Both the position numbers and the translations under genes were made by a program. Source: CAZOZP01 sp964584325 (GTDB taxonomy: Bacteria > Bacteroidota > Ignavibacteria > Ignavibacteriales > Melioribacteraceae). Taken from it: a stretch of 14,767 nt of DNA. Under the pieces are notes generated by a model, which made no database searches, was not told where the DNA came from, and saw only the letters and a list, made by a program, of their open reading frames with translations. This document shows positions 1-8,139 of this stretch, in pieces. The DNA lies in the NCBI GenBank assembly GCA_964584325.1, contig CAZOZP010000074.1, positions 1 to 14,767 on the forward strand, read 5' to 3'. Numbering within the stretch: position 1 is the first letter of the stretch; every line of letters begins with the position of its first letter.

Positions 1-546
1 AAATTTGCAAAATCAAATAATTCAGCAGCCGGACTTTTTACTCAAGACGGAATTATCTGCAGTGAAGAATCTTTCACTCTCTTAGCCCTAAGTGCAAGGT
101 TTGCTGGTGATTTAATTCGGACAGAAAACTTAAAAGAATATTACGGTAAAGCACACGGGATCGTACTAGCAGGGAAACGACACGATGCTCTTGAATATTT
201 TGCAAACGGATGCAAAATGCCTTTCTCGGTTGGTCTAGAACCAAGGTTTTATAAATCTACAAGCATTGAGGGTCAGTTCTATTGTGAGGTTAGAAAAAAG
301 CGAAGTTCAAAAGCAACGGCTTTAATGAAAATTCTCAAGTATGCCGGTATCGAAACTGAAAAAGTACTTGTTGCAGGCGATTGGTACAACGATATATCAT
401 TATTTAGGACAAAAGCTTACAAGGTGGCCTTTTTGAATTCAATTCCGGAACTTAGAGATAAGGCTGACCTGGTACTTGAAAAATCTAATTCTGAAAAAGC
501 TGTAATTGAGTTGCTTGAACTAATTATGAAGAACAAAAACTTATGA
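1..546 (+). CDS. HAD-IIB (Cof-like) phosphatase, 5'-truncated by window edge
   Basis: The reading frame is open from the first base, so the N-terminus, including the usual DxD nucleophile motif, lies outside the window; about 181 residues remain. The visible part carries the late HAD motifs. A conserved lysine region sits at KKRSSKATALMKIL, where motif III Lys precedes the helix leading to motif IV. Motif IV is GDWYNDISLF, the GDxxND magnesium-binding signature of Cof-type HAD-IIB hydrolases. The segment between them fits the C2 cap of that subfamily. Such enzymes dephosphorylate small sugar phosphates or nucleotides in the cytoplasm; the substrate cannot be told from this fragment. The stop codon overlaps the next gene's start as ATGA (543-546), so the two are probably translationally coupled. 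An internal ATG at 217 is unlikely to be the real start because similar protein sequence continues upstream to the edge. Confidence 0.8.
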   Translation, partial: KFAKSNNSAAGLFTQDGIICSEESFTLLALSARFAGDLIRTENLKEYYGKAHGIVLAGKRHDALEYFANGCKMPFSVGLEPRFYKSTSIEGQFYCEVRKKRSSKATALMKILKYAGIETEKVLVAGDWYNDISLFRTKAYKVAFLNSIPELRDKADLVLEKSNSEKAVIELLELIMKNKNL

Positions 547-2798
547 TTAAGATTAATTCAGAAAAAATTAAAAAAAGCAGAAGAATTAAACTTCTGCTTG
601 CAATCTTAACTACAGTAATTATTTTCCTTATGTTTCCAAAAGGCGAATCGCTTGAATCTAAGGTAACGGTAGGGTCCATTTGGATTGAGAACGATCTCAT
701 ATCATCTTTAACGTTTCCTGTATTAAAAGATCAGGATTTATATGAAGATGAGATTCAAAAAGCAGAAAAAGCAGTGAATAATATTTTTATTAAGGATGAA
801 GAGATATCCGGTAAAAGCGTTGATGAACTGAAAACCTTCAATAAAAGACTTAATGAACTTTTAGACGAAACCGTTATCCCCGGAAATAATGCAAGAGCAG
901 ACCTTGAACAAATACTGAGTCCCGAAACAGTTGAAAGATTTATTCAAATGAAGAGGGATAAGGATAAAAACAGAATATTCGTTCAGATTCTTAATTATTC
1001 AGTTGAGCTTCTGCAGGAAATATACCTAAAGGGAATAATCAATCAGAGTTACCAGGAAATTCAAAAAGATTCAATTTTTTTGAAGATCGGCAAAACCGGA
1101 AGAAATTTCCATAAGAAAAGTTTTTTTGATTCCGATTCAGCAGTAAATTACATAAAGTTTAATCTAAGAAATCGATATGAACTAAACAATGATAGTTTTA
1201 CTGATTTCACAGAGTATATTACAAATTTCGTTGAGCCCAACATAATTTTTGACCAGTTTCTAACAAATGGAGCTGTTAAAAATGCAAAAGATATGATATC
1301 CCCAAACATCGGGATTGTTAATGAAAATGAAAGGATAGTTGCGAAACACGACAGAATTACTTTCGATATAAAACAAAAAATTGATTCTTATCGAATTGCC
1401 AAAGGAGAGCAGTCCGGCTTAGCGGGAAGAATAATTCAGGGGGTTGGCAAGTTTATTCATATTGCTATGCTTATATCACTTTATGCAATATACTTGTTTC
1501 TGTTCAGAAAAAAAGTTTTTGAAAACAACTCCCTGATTCTTCTGATATCTCTAATCATTCTTTTTGTATGTGCTTTGACATACCTTCTGCAGTTTATTGA
1601 TCTTAATGTCCCCCTTGAGTTTCTGGTACTTCTTCCGGTAGCATCAATGCTGTTTACAATTATTTTTGATTCGCGTATGGGCTTTTATGCAACTATTGTT
1701 ATTGCTTTAATTATCGGCGGATTAAAAGGTAACGATTATGTTTTTGCCGTAATGAACATAATTGCAGGCGCATTGGCTTCTTACACAGTGAGGGATATCA
1801 AAAACAGAAGGCAGATTTTCAGGAGTTTTCTGTTTATTTTTATCGGATATATGACAGGAATAATAGCATTTGGGTTTGAAAGATTTGCAACGTGGGATCA
1901 GATTCTTCTGAATAGCGGATTTGCATTTTCAAATGCAGTTATCTCACCCGTAATTACTTTCGGGATGATTATTTTCATAGAAAGGTTCTTTAAGGTAACA
2001 ACAGATTTAACATTACTTGAACTGACTGATTTTAATCATCCTCTGCTGCGTGAGCTGTCAAGAAATGCACCCGGAACATTTACTCATTCGATAACTATGG
2101 GGTCACTTGTTGAAAGTGCAGCCGAGAGCATCGATGCAAATCCATTGCTGGCCAGAGTAGGAGCTTATTACCACGATATAGGAAAGTCTTTTGATCCCGG
2201 CGTATTCGTGGAAAATCTTGTAAATTCTGAAAATATACACGAAAAACTGGAACCTGAAAAAAGTGCTGAAATGATTGTAGCACATGTTGTTAAGGGAATT
2301 CAGACAGCAGAAAAGCTTGGAATACCGCCTGAGATTACTGATTTTATTCCGATGCACCATGGAACAATGAAAATTACATTTTTCTATGAGAAGGCGAAGG
2401 AATCTATGTCCAACGGAGAATTACCGGATGAATCTAAATTCAGGTATCCCGGGCCTAAACCTAATACGAAAGAAACAGCTCTTGTTATGCTGGCAGATGC
2501 TTGCGAATCCGCGGTAAGGTCTATGCCCGATCCGGATCCGAAGAAAATCGAGAATCTTGTTTCAAATCTCATTCAGGGTAGGATTGATGAAGGTCAGCTT
2601 GATGAATCGCCTCTTACTTTTAATGATATAAGAAAAATCAGAGAAGTATTCATCAGTATTCTTATCAGTCAGCATCATAAAAGAATAAGATACCCAAACC
2701 AGGAAGAAATGGAGAACGAAAAACAAGTACCTGCTGCCGAGGCGAAATATAAACCCGGAGATACCACATATGTAAGCAATAAAAGCGAAGATATGTGA
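543..2798 (+). CDS. pgpH: 7TM-HD (PgpH/YqfF-type) c-di-AMP phosphodiesterase
   Basis: This is a 751-residue inner-membrane protein with the full layout of the PgpH family. One membrane segment lies at about residues 15-31. A large extracytoplasmic domain follows to about 300 (7TMR-HDED), then several membrane helices from about 304 to 485 (7TMR-HD), then a cytoplasmic HDIG phosphohydrolase domain at about 510-715. The metal ligands are all visible: H515 (THSITMGS), H544-D545 (YYHDIGK), H581, H605-H606 (MHHGT) and D652 (ADACES). In Listeria PgpH this domain hydrolyses cyclic di-AMP to pApA, with the outer domain acting as a sensor; the same activity here is inferred from family and intact residues. 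A short hydrophilic tail (about 715-751) follows. The gene overlaps the HAD gene by four bases and xerD by one (TGATG). The family is sometimes annotated only as 'HDIG domain-containing protein'. Confidence 0.93.
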   Translation: MIKINSEKIKKSRRIKLLLAILTTVIIFLMFPKGESLESKVTVGSIWIENDLISSLTFPVLKDQDLYEDEIQKAEKAVNNIFIKDEEISGKSVDELKTFNKRLNELLDETVIPGNNARADLEQILSPETVERFIQMKRDKDKNRIFVQILNYSVELLQEIYLKGIINQSYQEIQKDSIFLKIGKTGRNFHKKSFFDSDSAVNYIKFNLRNRYELNNDSFTDFTEYITNFVEPNIIFDQFLTNGAVKNAKDMISPNIGIVNENERIVAKHDRITFDIKQKIDSYRIAKGEQSGLAGRIIQGVGKFIHIAMLISLYAIYLFLFRKKVFENNSLILLISLIILFVCALTYLLQFIDLNVPLEFLVLLPVASMLFTIIFDSRMGFYATIVIALIIGGLKGNDYVFAVMNIIAGALASYTVRDIKNRRQIFRSFLFIFIGYMTGIIAFGFERFATWDQILLNSGFAFSNAVISPVITFGMIIFIERFFKVTTDLTLLELTDFNHPLLRELSRNAPGTFTHSITMGSLVESAAESIDANPLLARVGAYYHDIGKSFDPGVFVENLVNSENIHEKLEPEKSAEMIVAHVVKGIQTAEKLGIPPEITDFIPMHHGTMKITFFYEKAKESMSNGELPDESKFRYPGPKPNTKETALVMLADACESAVRSMPDPDPKKIENLVSNLIQGRIDEGQLDESPLTFNDIRKIREVFISILISQHHKRIRYPNQEEMENEKQVPAAEAKYKPGDTTYVSNKSEDM

Positions 2799-3688
2799 TG
2801 GAAAGCCTGGCAGATGAATACCTTATGATATTGAAGTTTGAGCGGAATCTTTCAGAAAACACAATATCATCTTATAGAACAGACATTAAACGGTTTCTTG
2901 ATTTTTTAGCTGCAGACAAAATCAAGGATTTTGAAGAAGTGACATATACCGTGATTGTGGATTTCTTCGTTATTCTGAAATCAGATGGATTGAACGAGGC
3001 TTCGGCTGCCAGGTATTTGTCTTCTCTTAGAGGATTGTTCAAGCATTTGTATTCTTCAAACTATATAACGGCAAATCCTTTCGAACTTATGCTATCAGTT
3101 AAATCCAGACGCAGTCTTCCGGTTGTACTCACAGTTGCCGAAATTGATAAAATATTTGCTGTACCTGATATCGAAGATAAACTTGGATTAAGAGACAGAG
3201 CTTTTCTTGAATTACTTTATTCGTCAGGCTTAAGAGTAAGTGAACTGATTAATCTGAAAACTGAGGATGTATTTGTTAAAGATGAAGTTCTGAAAGTAAC
3301 AGGGAAAGGTAATAAGCAGAGAATTGTGCCTGTTGGGTCAAGCGCATTGGAATGGTTGAATAAATATCTTACTTTTTCGCGACCACAGCTAAACAATAGA
3401 GCAAAAAGCGGATCGGTTATTTTTCTTAATAATAATGGCGGCAAGATTACCCGAATGGGAATATGGAAAATAATAACAAAGTATGTTGCAAATGCCGGAA
3501 TTGAAAAACCTGTTCATCCGCATACATTCAGGCATTCATTTGCAACACACCTGATTGAAGGAGGTGCGGATTTACGATCGGTTCAGGAAATGCTTGGACA
3601 TGCAGATATTTCAACCACACAGATTTATACACATATAGATAGAGAATATGTTAAGCAAATGCATAAAGATTATCACCCGCGCGGGTAA
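2798..3688 (+). CDS. xerD: Site-specific tyrosine recombinase XerD
   Basis: The protein has 296 residues, close to the 298 of E. coli XerD. Residues 1-90 form the core-binding SAM-like domain (FERNLSENTISSYRTDIKRF). The catalytic domain follows with every active-site residue present: R146 (SSGLRVSEL), K170 (GKGNKQR), H242 and R245 (HPHTFRHSF), H268 (MLGHADIST) and the nucleophile Y277 (QIYTHID). Each sits exactly two positions earlier than its E. coli counterpart. The ending DYHPRG is the usual XerD/XerC tail. XerD normally resolves chromosome dimers at dif with XerC near the division septum; here XerD versus a single-recombinase XerC/D role cannot be settled because no partner or dif site is visible. 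The ATG at 2798 overlaps the upstream stop as TGATG; a GTG at 2795 is one codon earlier and less likely. Confidence 0.93.
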   Translation: MESLADEYLMILKFERNLSENTISSYRTDIKRFLDFLAADKIKDFEEVTYTVIVDFFVILKSDGLNEASAARYLSSLRGLFKHLYSSNYITANPFELMLSVKSRRSLPVVLTVAEIDKIFAVPDIEDKLGLRDRAFLELLYSSGLRVSELINLKTEDVFVKDEVLKVTGKGNKQRIVPVGSSALEWLNKYLTFSRPQLNNRAKSGSVIFLNNNGGKITRMGIWKIITKYVANAGIEKPVHPHTFRHSFATHLIEGGADLRSVQEMLGHADISTTQIYTHIDREYVKQMHKDYHPRG

Positions 3689-4964
3689 TTTAACTTCATT
3701 ATTCATTCTTCTGCTCTTAGGAATTATTTCTTGCGGAAATGAGGAAAAAATTTTAGTTCCGGCAGTGAAGCCGGTAGAAACAGGTAAATACAGTATAGTA
3801 TTTGAGACGGAAGATACCGCCGGTATATTCAAATACTATAAGGAAAAACTATCATCAAAATCAGCAGGTGAATTTCAGAAAATAAATAAAAACAAGTATC
3901 GGATAGCTTTTGGTGGATTTTTAAACGAACAGGAAATAGAAAAAATAATTCTCTCTATGCCCGATTCATTAAGAAATGAAATTAAATGGTCTGTATTGGA
4001 TTCATCCGGAAATACCGCGAAGTATCCTTTCGGAGAAGTGCACTTTGTTGCAAAATATCTGGGGGATAGATATTCGCTTTTTTCATTCAGTCTTATTACC
4101 GGTAAAACAAAAACAGTATGGTCAAAGTGGGGAAGAAATATAGTTGATATAAAATACTCGGCGGATAATAACACAATTTGGTTACTAACCGCATCAGGAA
4201 TAAATCTCAAGGGCTCTTTTCCTTTAATATCGAGAATTGAGCTTTACCGTTATGATAAACTTTCTGACGAAGTAAAGAAAGTCTCTTCACTGGGTAATGC
4301 TCAGATGATAAGAATGTACTCAGGAATCAGGGATACGCTATATATCGACAAAACAGAAACCGATACTATTAATTCAGATTTTATTACAATAAAAAATTAC
4401 AAGTTTGAAAGGAACGGAAAAAAAATAAATGAGTTGTATTCACGCAATCATCTTATGCTCGACGGTTATCCGGAATTTCCTCCTAAAAAGATTTCTTCTG
4501 TTTCACCTGACGAGAGGTTCAATTATCTTCAAAATCCCAAAGAAGGTTATACTGAAATTTATCTTGATGATAAACTTCAACAAACCCGCACCAGGATTTT
4601 TGATACCAGAGGAAGTATTCTTGAAATACGATGGCTTTGGGATATGAGTTATTCGTTTATTTCTACAGCTCCTGCCCCAAAGGGAAAATTATTCAGTCTA
4701 AGTATTATAGATAATGAATTTAAGAGACAGGTAAACACTTTCAATTTTTCAGGGAAAATGAATTTTCTTATTAAGCATAATTATTTGCTGACCGAAGAAA
4801 TAATAAAAAAAGAAAAAGTAATTGTTGTAAGGGATTACTTAACCAATGTTCAGACAGATACCATTACATACAAGGGAGGATGCGGAATCAATTCCCTGAT
4901 TGATTCGGATATTGAGAAACAACGGCAGGAAATATTGAAAAAGAGAAAGAAATGGAAAAGATAA
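3648..4964 (+). CDS. Unrecognised lipoprotein with SPOR-like N-terminal region
   Basis: I do not recognise this 438-residue protein. It begins with a lipoprotein signal: basic residues, a hydrophobic stretch (about residues 15-27) and the lipobox I-I-S-C with Cys29 as the lipidated residue. Export and outer- or inner-membrane anchoring are therefore expected. Residues about 45-115 contain a hydrophobic strand, a helix, then YRIAFGGFLNEQEIEKI, which resembles the strand-helix rhythm of SPOR peptidoglycan-binding domains; this is inference. The remaining 300 residues are rich in short beta strands with turn-like NG, DD and GS motifs, as in a beta-propeller (for example the KYSADNNTIWLLT and VSPDERFNYL stretches). 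The ATG lies 41 bases inside the end of xerD, but no later start retains the signal peptide, so it is preferred. It also overlaps the next gene by 13 bases, tying it firmly to the operon. Confidence 0.8.
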   Translation: MLSKCIKIITRAGNLTSLFILLLLGIISCGNEEKILVPAVKPVETGKYSIVFETEDTAGIFKYYKEKLSSKSAGEFQKINKNKYRIAFGGFLNEQEIEKIILSMPDSLRNEIKWSVLDSSGNTAKYPFGEVHFVAKYLGDRYSLFSFSLITGKTKTVWSKWGRNIVDIKYSADNNTIWLLTASGINLKGSFPLISRIELYRYDKLSDEVKKVSSLGNAQMIRMYSGIRDTLYIDKTETDTINSDFITIKNYKFERNGKKINELYSRNHLMLDGYPEFPPKKISSVSPDERFNYLQNPKEGYTEIYLDDKLQQTRTRIFDTRGSILEIRWLWDMSYSFISTAPAPKGKLFSLSIIDNEFKRQVNTFNFSGKMNFLIKHNYLLTEEIIKKEKVIVVRDYLTNVQTDTITYKGGCGINSLIDSDIEKQRQEILKKRKKWKR

Positions 4965-5692
4965 CGGTAATTATAATAACCAAAAATGAAGAGAAGAATA
5001 TTTCTGAATGCCTGAAGTCTGTTTCCCGGTGCGGTGAGTTAATTGTTGTTGATAGCGGAAGCACAGATGATACTGTGAAAATTGCTAAATCTTATACGGA
5101 AAAAGTATTTTACAAAAAGTGGGAAGGATATTCAGCACAGAAAGAGTATGCTTTAAGCCTTGCTTCAAACGAATGGGTTTTAAGTCTAGATGCAGATGAA
5201 AGAATAACTGAAGATCTCATGATGGAAATTTCTGAAACAGTAAAATCTGGAAATGCTGACGGATACTTTATCAGGCGCGATAATTATTTTCTGAATAAAA
5301 AAATTACCAGCTGCGGATGGGAGTCTGATTATCAGTTGAGATTGTTTCGAAAATCAAAAACAAGTGTAACAGACAGACTAGTTCACGAAGGTTTTTCCGT
5401 TGAAGGTATTCAAAGTAAACTTAAGGCTGCTATGAAGCACTATACATTCAGTGAAATTTCGGCAGTTATGGAAAAAATTAATACCTATTCTTCGCTTGAA
5501 GCCGAGCAATATAAAAACGAAAAGAAAAGCGGGGGCTTTACAATTATCCTCCACACAATATCAGCTTTTTTACGGCCGTATTTTTCGCAAAGAGGATATA
5601 AAGACGGCGTACATGGCCTTTTGATTTCCCTTTTTAACGCAATAAGTAAATTGCTGATGTATGCAAAGATTTGGGAAAAATCGCAAAAATAG
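4952..5692 (+). CDS. Family 2 glycosyltransferase, WaaE/KdtX-like
   Basis: The 246-residue GT-A glycosyltransferase opens with TVIIITKNEEKNISECLKSV, typical of the WaaE-like GT2 group that adds a glucose to the inner core of lipopolysaccharide in enterobacteria. The nucleotide-binding DSGSTDDT is at residues 34-41, the metal-binding DADE (D80, D82) follows, and VHEGF around H145 matches the acceptor/base region of this group. The C-terminus (about 195-240) has amphipathic or hydrophobic helices (LHTISAFLRPYF and HGLLISLFNAISKLL) suited to membrane association. The actual sugar and acceptor here are unknown; lipooligosaccharide core or another envelope glycan is likely. The ATG follows a purine-rich AAGAGAAAG and lies inside the end of the lipoprotein gene, so translation is probably coupled. 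It is the last gene of the overlapping set. Confidence 0.88.
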   Translation: MEKITVIIITKNEEKNISECLKSVSRCGELIVVDSGSTDDTVKIAKSYTEKVFYKKWEGYSAQKEYALSLASNEWVLSLDADERITEDLMMEISETVKSGNADGYFIRRDNYFLNKKITSCGWESDYQLRLFRKSKTSVTDRLVHEGFSVEGIQSKLKAAMKHYTFSEISAVMEKINTYSSLEAEQYKNEKKSGGFTIILHTISAFLRPYFSQRGYKDGVHGLLISLFNAISKLLMYAKIWEKSQK

Positions 5693-5849
5693 AAGTTATT
5701 TGAGAAAAGTCTTTAATTCGGCCAGTGTTGAATTTGCAGAGATAAACATAGCAAATAACGCTATTCAGGAATATTTTTCTTACCTGATAATAAATATGGT
5801 TTAAATTATAATTATCTTTCGGTCTTCAAAAAAAAATCACGGAGAATTT

Positions 5850-6536
5850 ATGAAAAACTTATGTGTTCTCTTATTTATTATATTATTAAACGGAGTAATA
5901 ATGGCTCAGGATTCGCTTAAATTGGATACACAGGAAAAACTACTTAGCTATAGTTTCGGTTATCAGATAAGCAACGATTTTGCATTAAAAGGAATTAAAC
6001 TTGACTATGATACATTTTCAAAAGGCTTCAAAGATGCTTTGGATAGAAAAGAAGGTGCGATAAGCGAAGATGAAATGATGGAAATAATTATGCGCTTTCA
6101 ACAAGATCTTAACAATAGAATTGAAGCTGAAAGAGCTGCTGCAGGAGGGAAGAACAAAAAAGAAGCTGATGAATTTCTTGCAAAAAATAAACTGAAAGCA
6201 GGTGTTGTAACAACCTCAAGCGGTCTGCAGTATATAGTATTGGCTGAAGGTTCAGGTGGAGCACCAAAGGCTTCAGACAAAGTGAAAGTTCATTACCGTG
6301 GTACATTTCTGAACGGAGAGGAGTTTGACAGTTCAATCAGAAGAGGACAGCCGGCGGTATTTGGTGTAAACCAGGTAATTAAAGGCTGGACAGAAGCGCT
6401 TCAGCTTATGAAACCGGGCAGCAAATTCAAACTTTTTATACCATCTGAACTTGGTTACGGACCTATAGGAAATAGCGCAATTGGTCCGAATGAAATGCTT
6501 ATATTTGAAGTTGAATTGATTGAAATTGTAAAATAA
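5850..6536 (+). CDS. Secreted FKBP-type peptidyl-prolyl cis-trans isomerase (Mip/FklB-like)
   Basis: This 228-residue protein speeds cis-trans isomerisation of X-Pro bonds, most likely during folding of exported proteins. Residues 1-19 form a signal peptide (hydrophobic core CVLLFIILLNGVIM, likely cleavage near MAQ-DS). Residues about 25-110 are the FKBP_N helical dimerisation domain, including the FSYGYQIS-like pattern (LLSYSFGYQISNDF) and a long charged helix rich in Glu, Lys and Ala. Residues about 115-228 are the FKBP catalytic domain, with VKVHYRGTFLNGEEFDSS, the FGVNQVIKGWTEAL active-site helix and the ELGYGP loop. The length and order match Mip, FkpA and FklB. A clear ribosome site (CGGAGAAT) lies just before the ATG. 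The next gene begins nine bases after its stop, so the two share a transcript. A 157-base gap upstream separates it from the glycosyltransferase. Confidence 0.93.
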   Translation: MKNLCVLLFIILLNGVIMAQDSLKLDTQEKLLSYSFGYQISNDFALKGIKLDYDTFSKGFKDALDRKEGAISEDEMMEIIMRFQQDLNNRIEAERAAAGGKNKKEADEFLAKNKLKAGVVTTSSGLQYIVLAEGSGGAPKASDKVKVHYRGTFLNGEEFDSSIRRGQPAVFGVNQVIKGWTEALQLMKPGSKFKLFIPSELGYGPIGNSAIGPNEMLIFEVELIEIVK

Positions 6537-6545
6537 GTGGTCTTA

Positions 6546-8138
6546 ATGAGTATTAAAAAGGAAATAGAAAAAAGGCGTACTCTGGCAATTATCAGTCACC
6601 CTGATGCCGGTAAAACAACTCTTACCGAGAAGTTTCTGCTTTTCGGAGGGGCAATTCAAACTGCGGGTGCTGTTAGATCAAATAAGATAAAAAAAACTGC
6701 CGCTTCGGATTTTATGGAGATCGAAAAGCAGAGAGGTATTTCGGTAGCAACTGCTGTAATGACATTTGAATATGATGATATTATTATCAATTTGCTCGAT
6801 ACTCCCGGACACAAAGATTTTGCCGAGGATACCTACCGCACACTTACTGCAGTTGACAGTGTAATTCTTGTTGTTGATTCTGTGAAAGGTGTAGAGGAAC
6901 AGACTGAAAAACTGATGAATGTTTGCCGTATGCGCGCCACACCGGTTACTATTTTTGTAAATAAAATGGACCGGGAAGGGAAAGATCCTTTCGATATTCT
7001 TGATGAACTGGAATACAAACTCGATATAAAAGTATCTCCTCTAAGCTGGCCGATTAATAAAGGAAGTACATTTAAAGGTGTTTATAATATTTTTAGAGGC
7101 AGCCTGGATTTATTTCGTCCGAACAAAACTAAGATTGAAGAAGAGGTAATTTCAATTTCATCGCTTGATGACAGTCTTTTGGAAGAATATCTTTATGCTG
7201 ATGCAGATAAACTTAGAGCAGATATGGAAATGCTGTCAGGAGTTTTTGAACCCTTCGATACGGAAAAATACAGGCAGGCACAAGTTGCACCTGTATTTTT
7301 TGGAAGTGCAATCAATAATTTCGGAGTTAAGGAACTACTTGATACATGTATCAAGATTGCTCCGGTACCAAAAGGAAGGGAAACAGACAAAAGGATGGTT
7401 GAGGCATCAGAAGATATCTTCAGTGGATTTGTATTTAAAATACATGCCAACATTGACCCCAAACATAGAAACAGATTGGCCTTCGTCAGGGTTTGTTCCG
7501 GTAAGTTTGAGAGGAATAAGTTTTTCCGGCATGTAAGACTCAACAAAGATATGAAATTCAGTAATCCTGCTACATTCCTTGCACAAGCCAAAAGCGTTGT
7601 GGATGAAGCCTACCCCGGTGATGTAATAGGATTGTACGACACAGGTATATTTAAAATAGGTGATACTCTAACCGAAGGAGAAGAATTCAATTTTAAGGGA
7701 ATACCTTCTTTTTCCCCTGAGATATTCAAGGAGCTTGTAAACACAGATCCAATGAAATCCAAACAGCTTGATAAAGGAATTGTTCAACTTACCGAAGAAG
7801 GTGTTGCACAACTTTTTCTTCAACAAATGGGAAGACGAAAGATTGTGGGAACAGTCGGAGAACTTCAGTTTGAAGTTATTCAGTACAGGCTGCAGAATGA
7901 ATACGGTGCATCATGTCTGTTTAAACCGTTGAATTTTTCAAAGGCTTGCTGGCTAACTGCCGATGATAAAATTACACTTGAGGATTTTGCACGTTATAAA
8001 TATTCCAACATTGCATATGATAAAGATGATAATATGGTTTATTTCGCGGAATCAGACTGGATGCTTAACAGGACAATAGAAGATAATCCTAAAATATCAT
8101 TTCACTTTACTTCGGAATTTAAACTTTCTGATAAATAA
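6546..8138 (+). CDS. prfC: Peptide chain release factor 3 (RF3)
   Basis: This 530-residue translational GTPase matches E. coli RF3 (529) in length and order. GTPase motifs are intact: P-loop SHPDAGKTT (H18-T25), the switch I-type EKQRGISVATAV, DTPGHKDF (D85-H89) and NKMD (N139-D142). The EF-Tu-like beta-barrel and the RF3 C-terminal domain (QQMGRRKIVGTVGELQFEV) follow. RF3 uses GTP to eject RF1 and RF2 from the ribosome after peptide release and contributes to quality control. The ATG at 6546 is chosen over an in-frame GTG at 6537 because it gives the family-length N-terminus; a strong Shine-Dalgarno is not seen, and the gene may rely on coupling with the FKBP gene just upstream. It ends one base before the stop of the oppositely oriented glycosyltransferase. 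Confidence 0.96.
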   Translation: MSIKKEIEKRRTLAIISHPDAGKTTLTEKFLLFGGAIQTAGAVRSNKIKKTAASDFMEIEKQRGISVATAVMTFEYDDIIINLLDTPGHKDFAEDTYRTLTAVDSVILVVDSVKGVEEQTEKLMNVCRMRATPVTIFVNKMDREGKDPFDILDELEYKLDIKVSPLSWPINKGSTFKGVYNIFRGSLDLFRPNKTKIEEEVISISSLDDSLLEEYLYADADKLRADMEMLSGVFEPFDTEKYRQAQVAPVFFGSAINNFGVKELLDTCIKIAPVPKGRETDKRMVEASEDIFSGFVFKIHANIDPKHRNRLAFVRVCSGKFERNKFFRHVRLNKDMKFSNPATFLAQAKSVVDEAYPGDVIGLYDTGIFKIGDTLTEGEEFNFKGIPSFSPEIFKELVNTDPMKSKQLDKGIVQLTEEGVAQLFLQQMGRRKIVGTVGELQFEVIQYRLQNEYGASCLFKPLNFSKACWLTADDKITLEDFARYKYSNIAYDKDDNMVYFAESDWMLNRTIEDNPKISFHFTSEFKLSDK

Positions 8139-8139
8139 T

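Noticed and set aside
3875..4210. 111-residue - strand frame inside the lipoprotein gene
   Set aside because: It has no ribosome site or family resemblance, and the + strand frame has a convincing signal peptide and operon fit.
5693..5849. Possible terminator or small RNA in the gap between the GT2 and FKBP genes
   Set aside because: Only weak six-base pairings (ATTTGC/GCAAAT) and no T-run after them; no tRNA-like structure.
7165..7536. 123-residue + strand open frame inside prfC in another frame
   Set aside because: It is a shadow of RF3 with a low-complexity, unnatural composition.
7193..7591. 132-residue open frame on the - strand inside prfC
   Set aside because: It lies wholly within a full-length, motif-intact RF3 and its translation has no recognisable domain; it is a reading-frame shadow.
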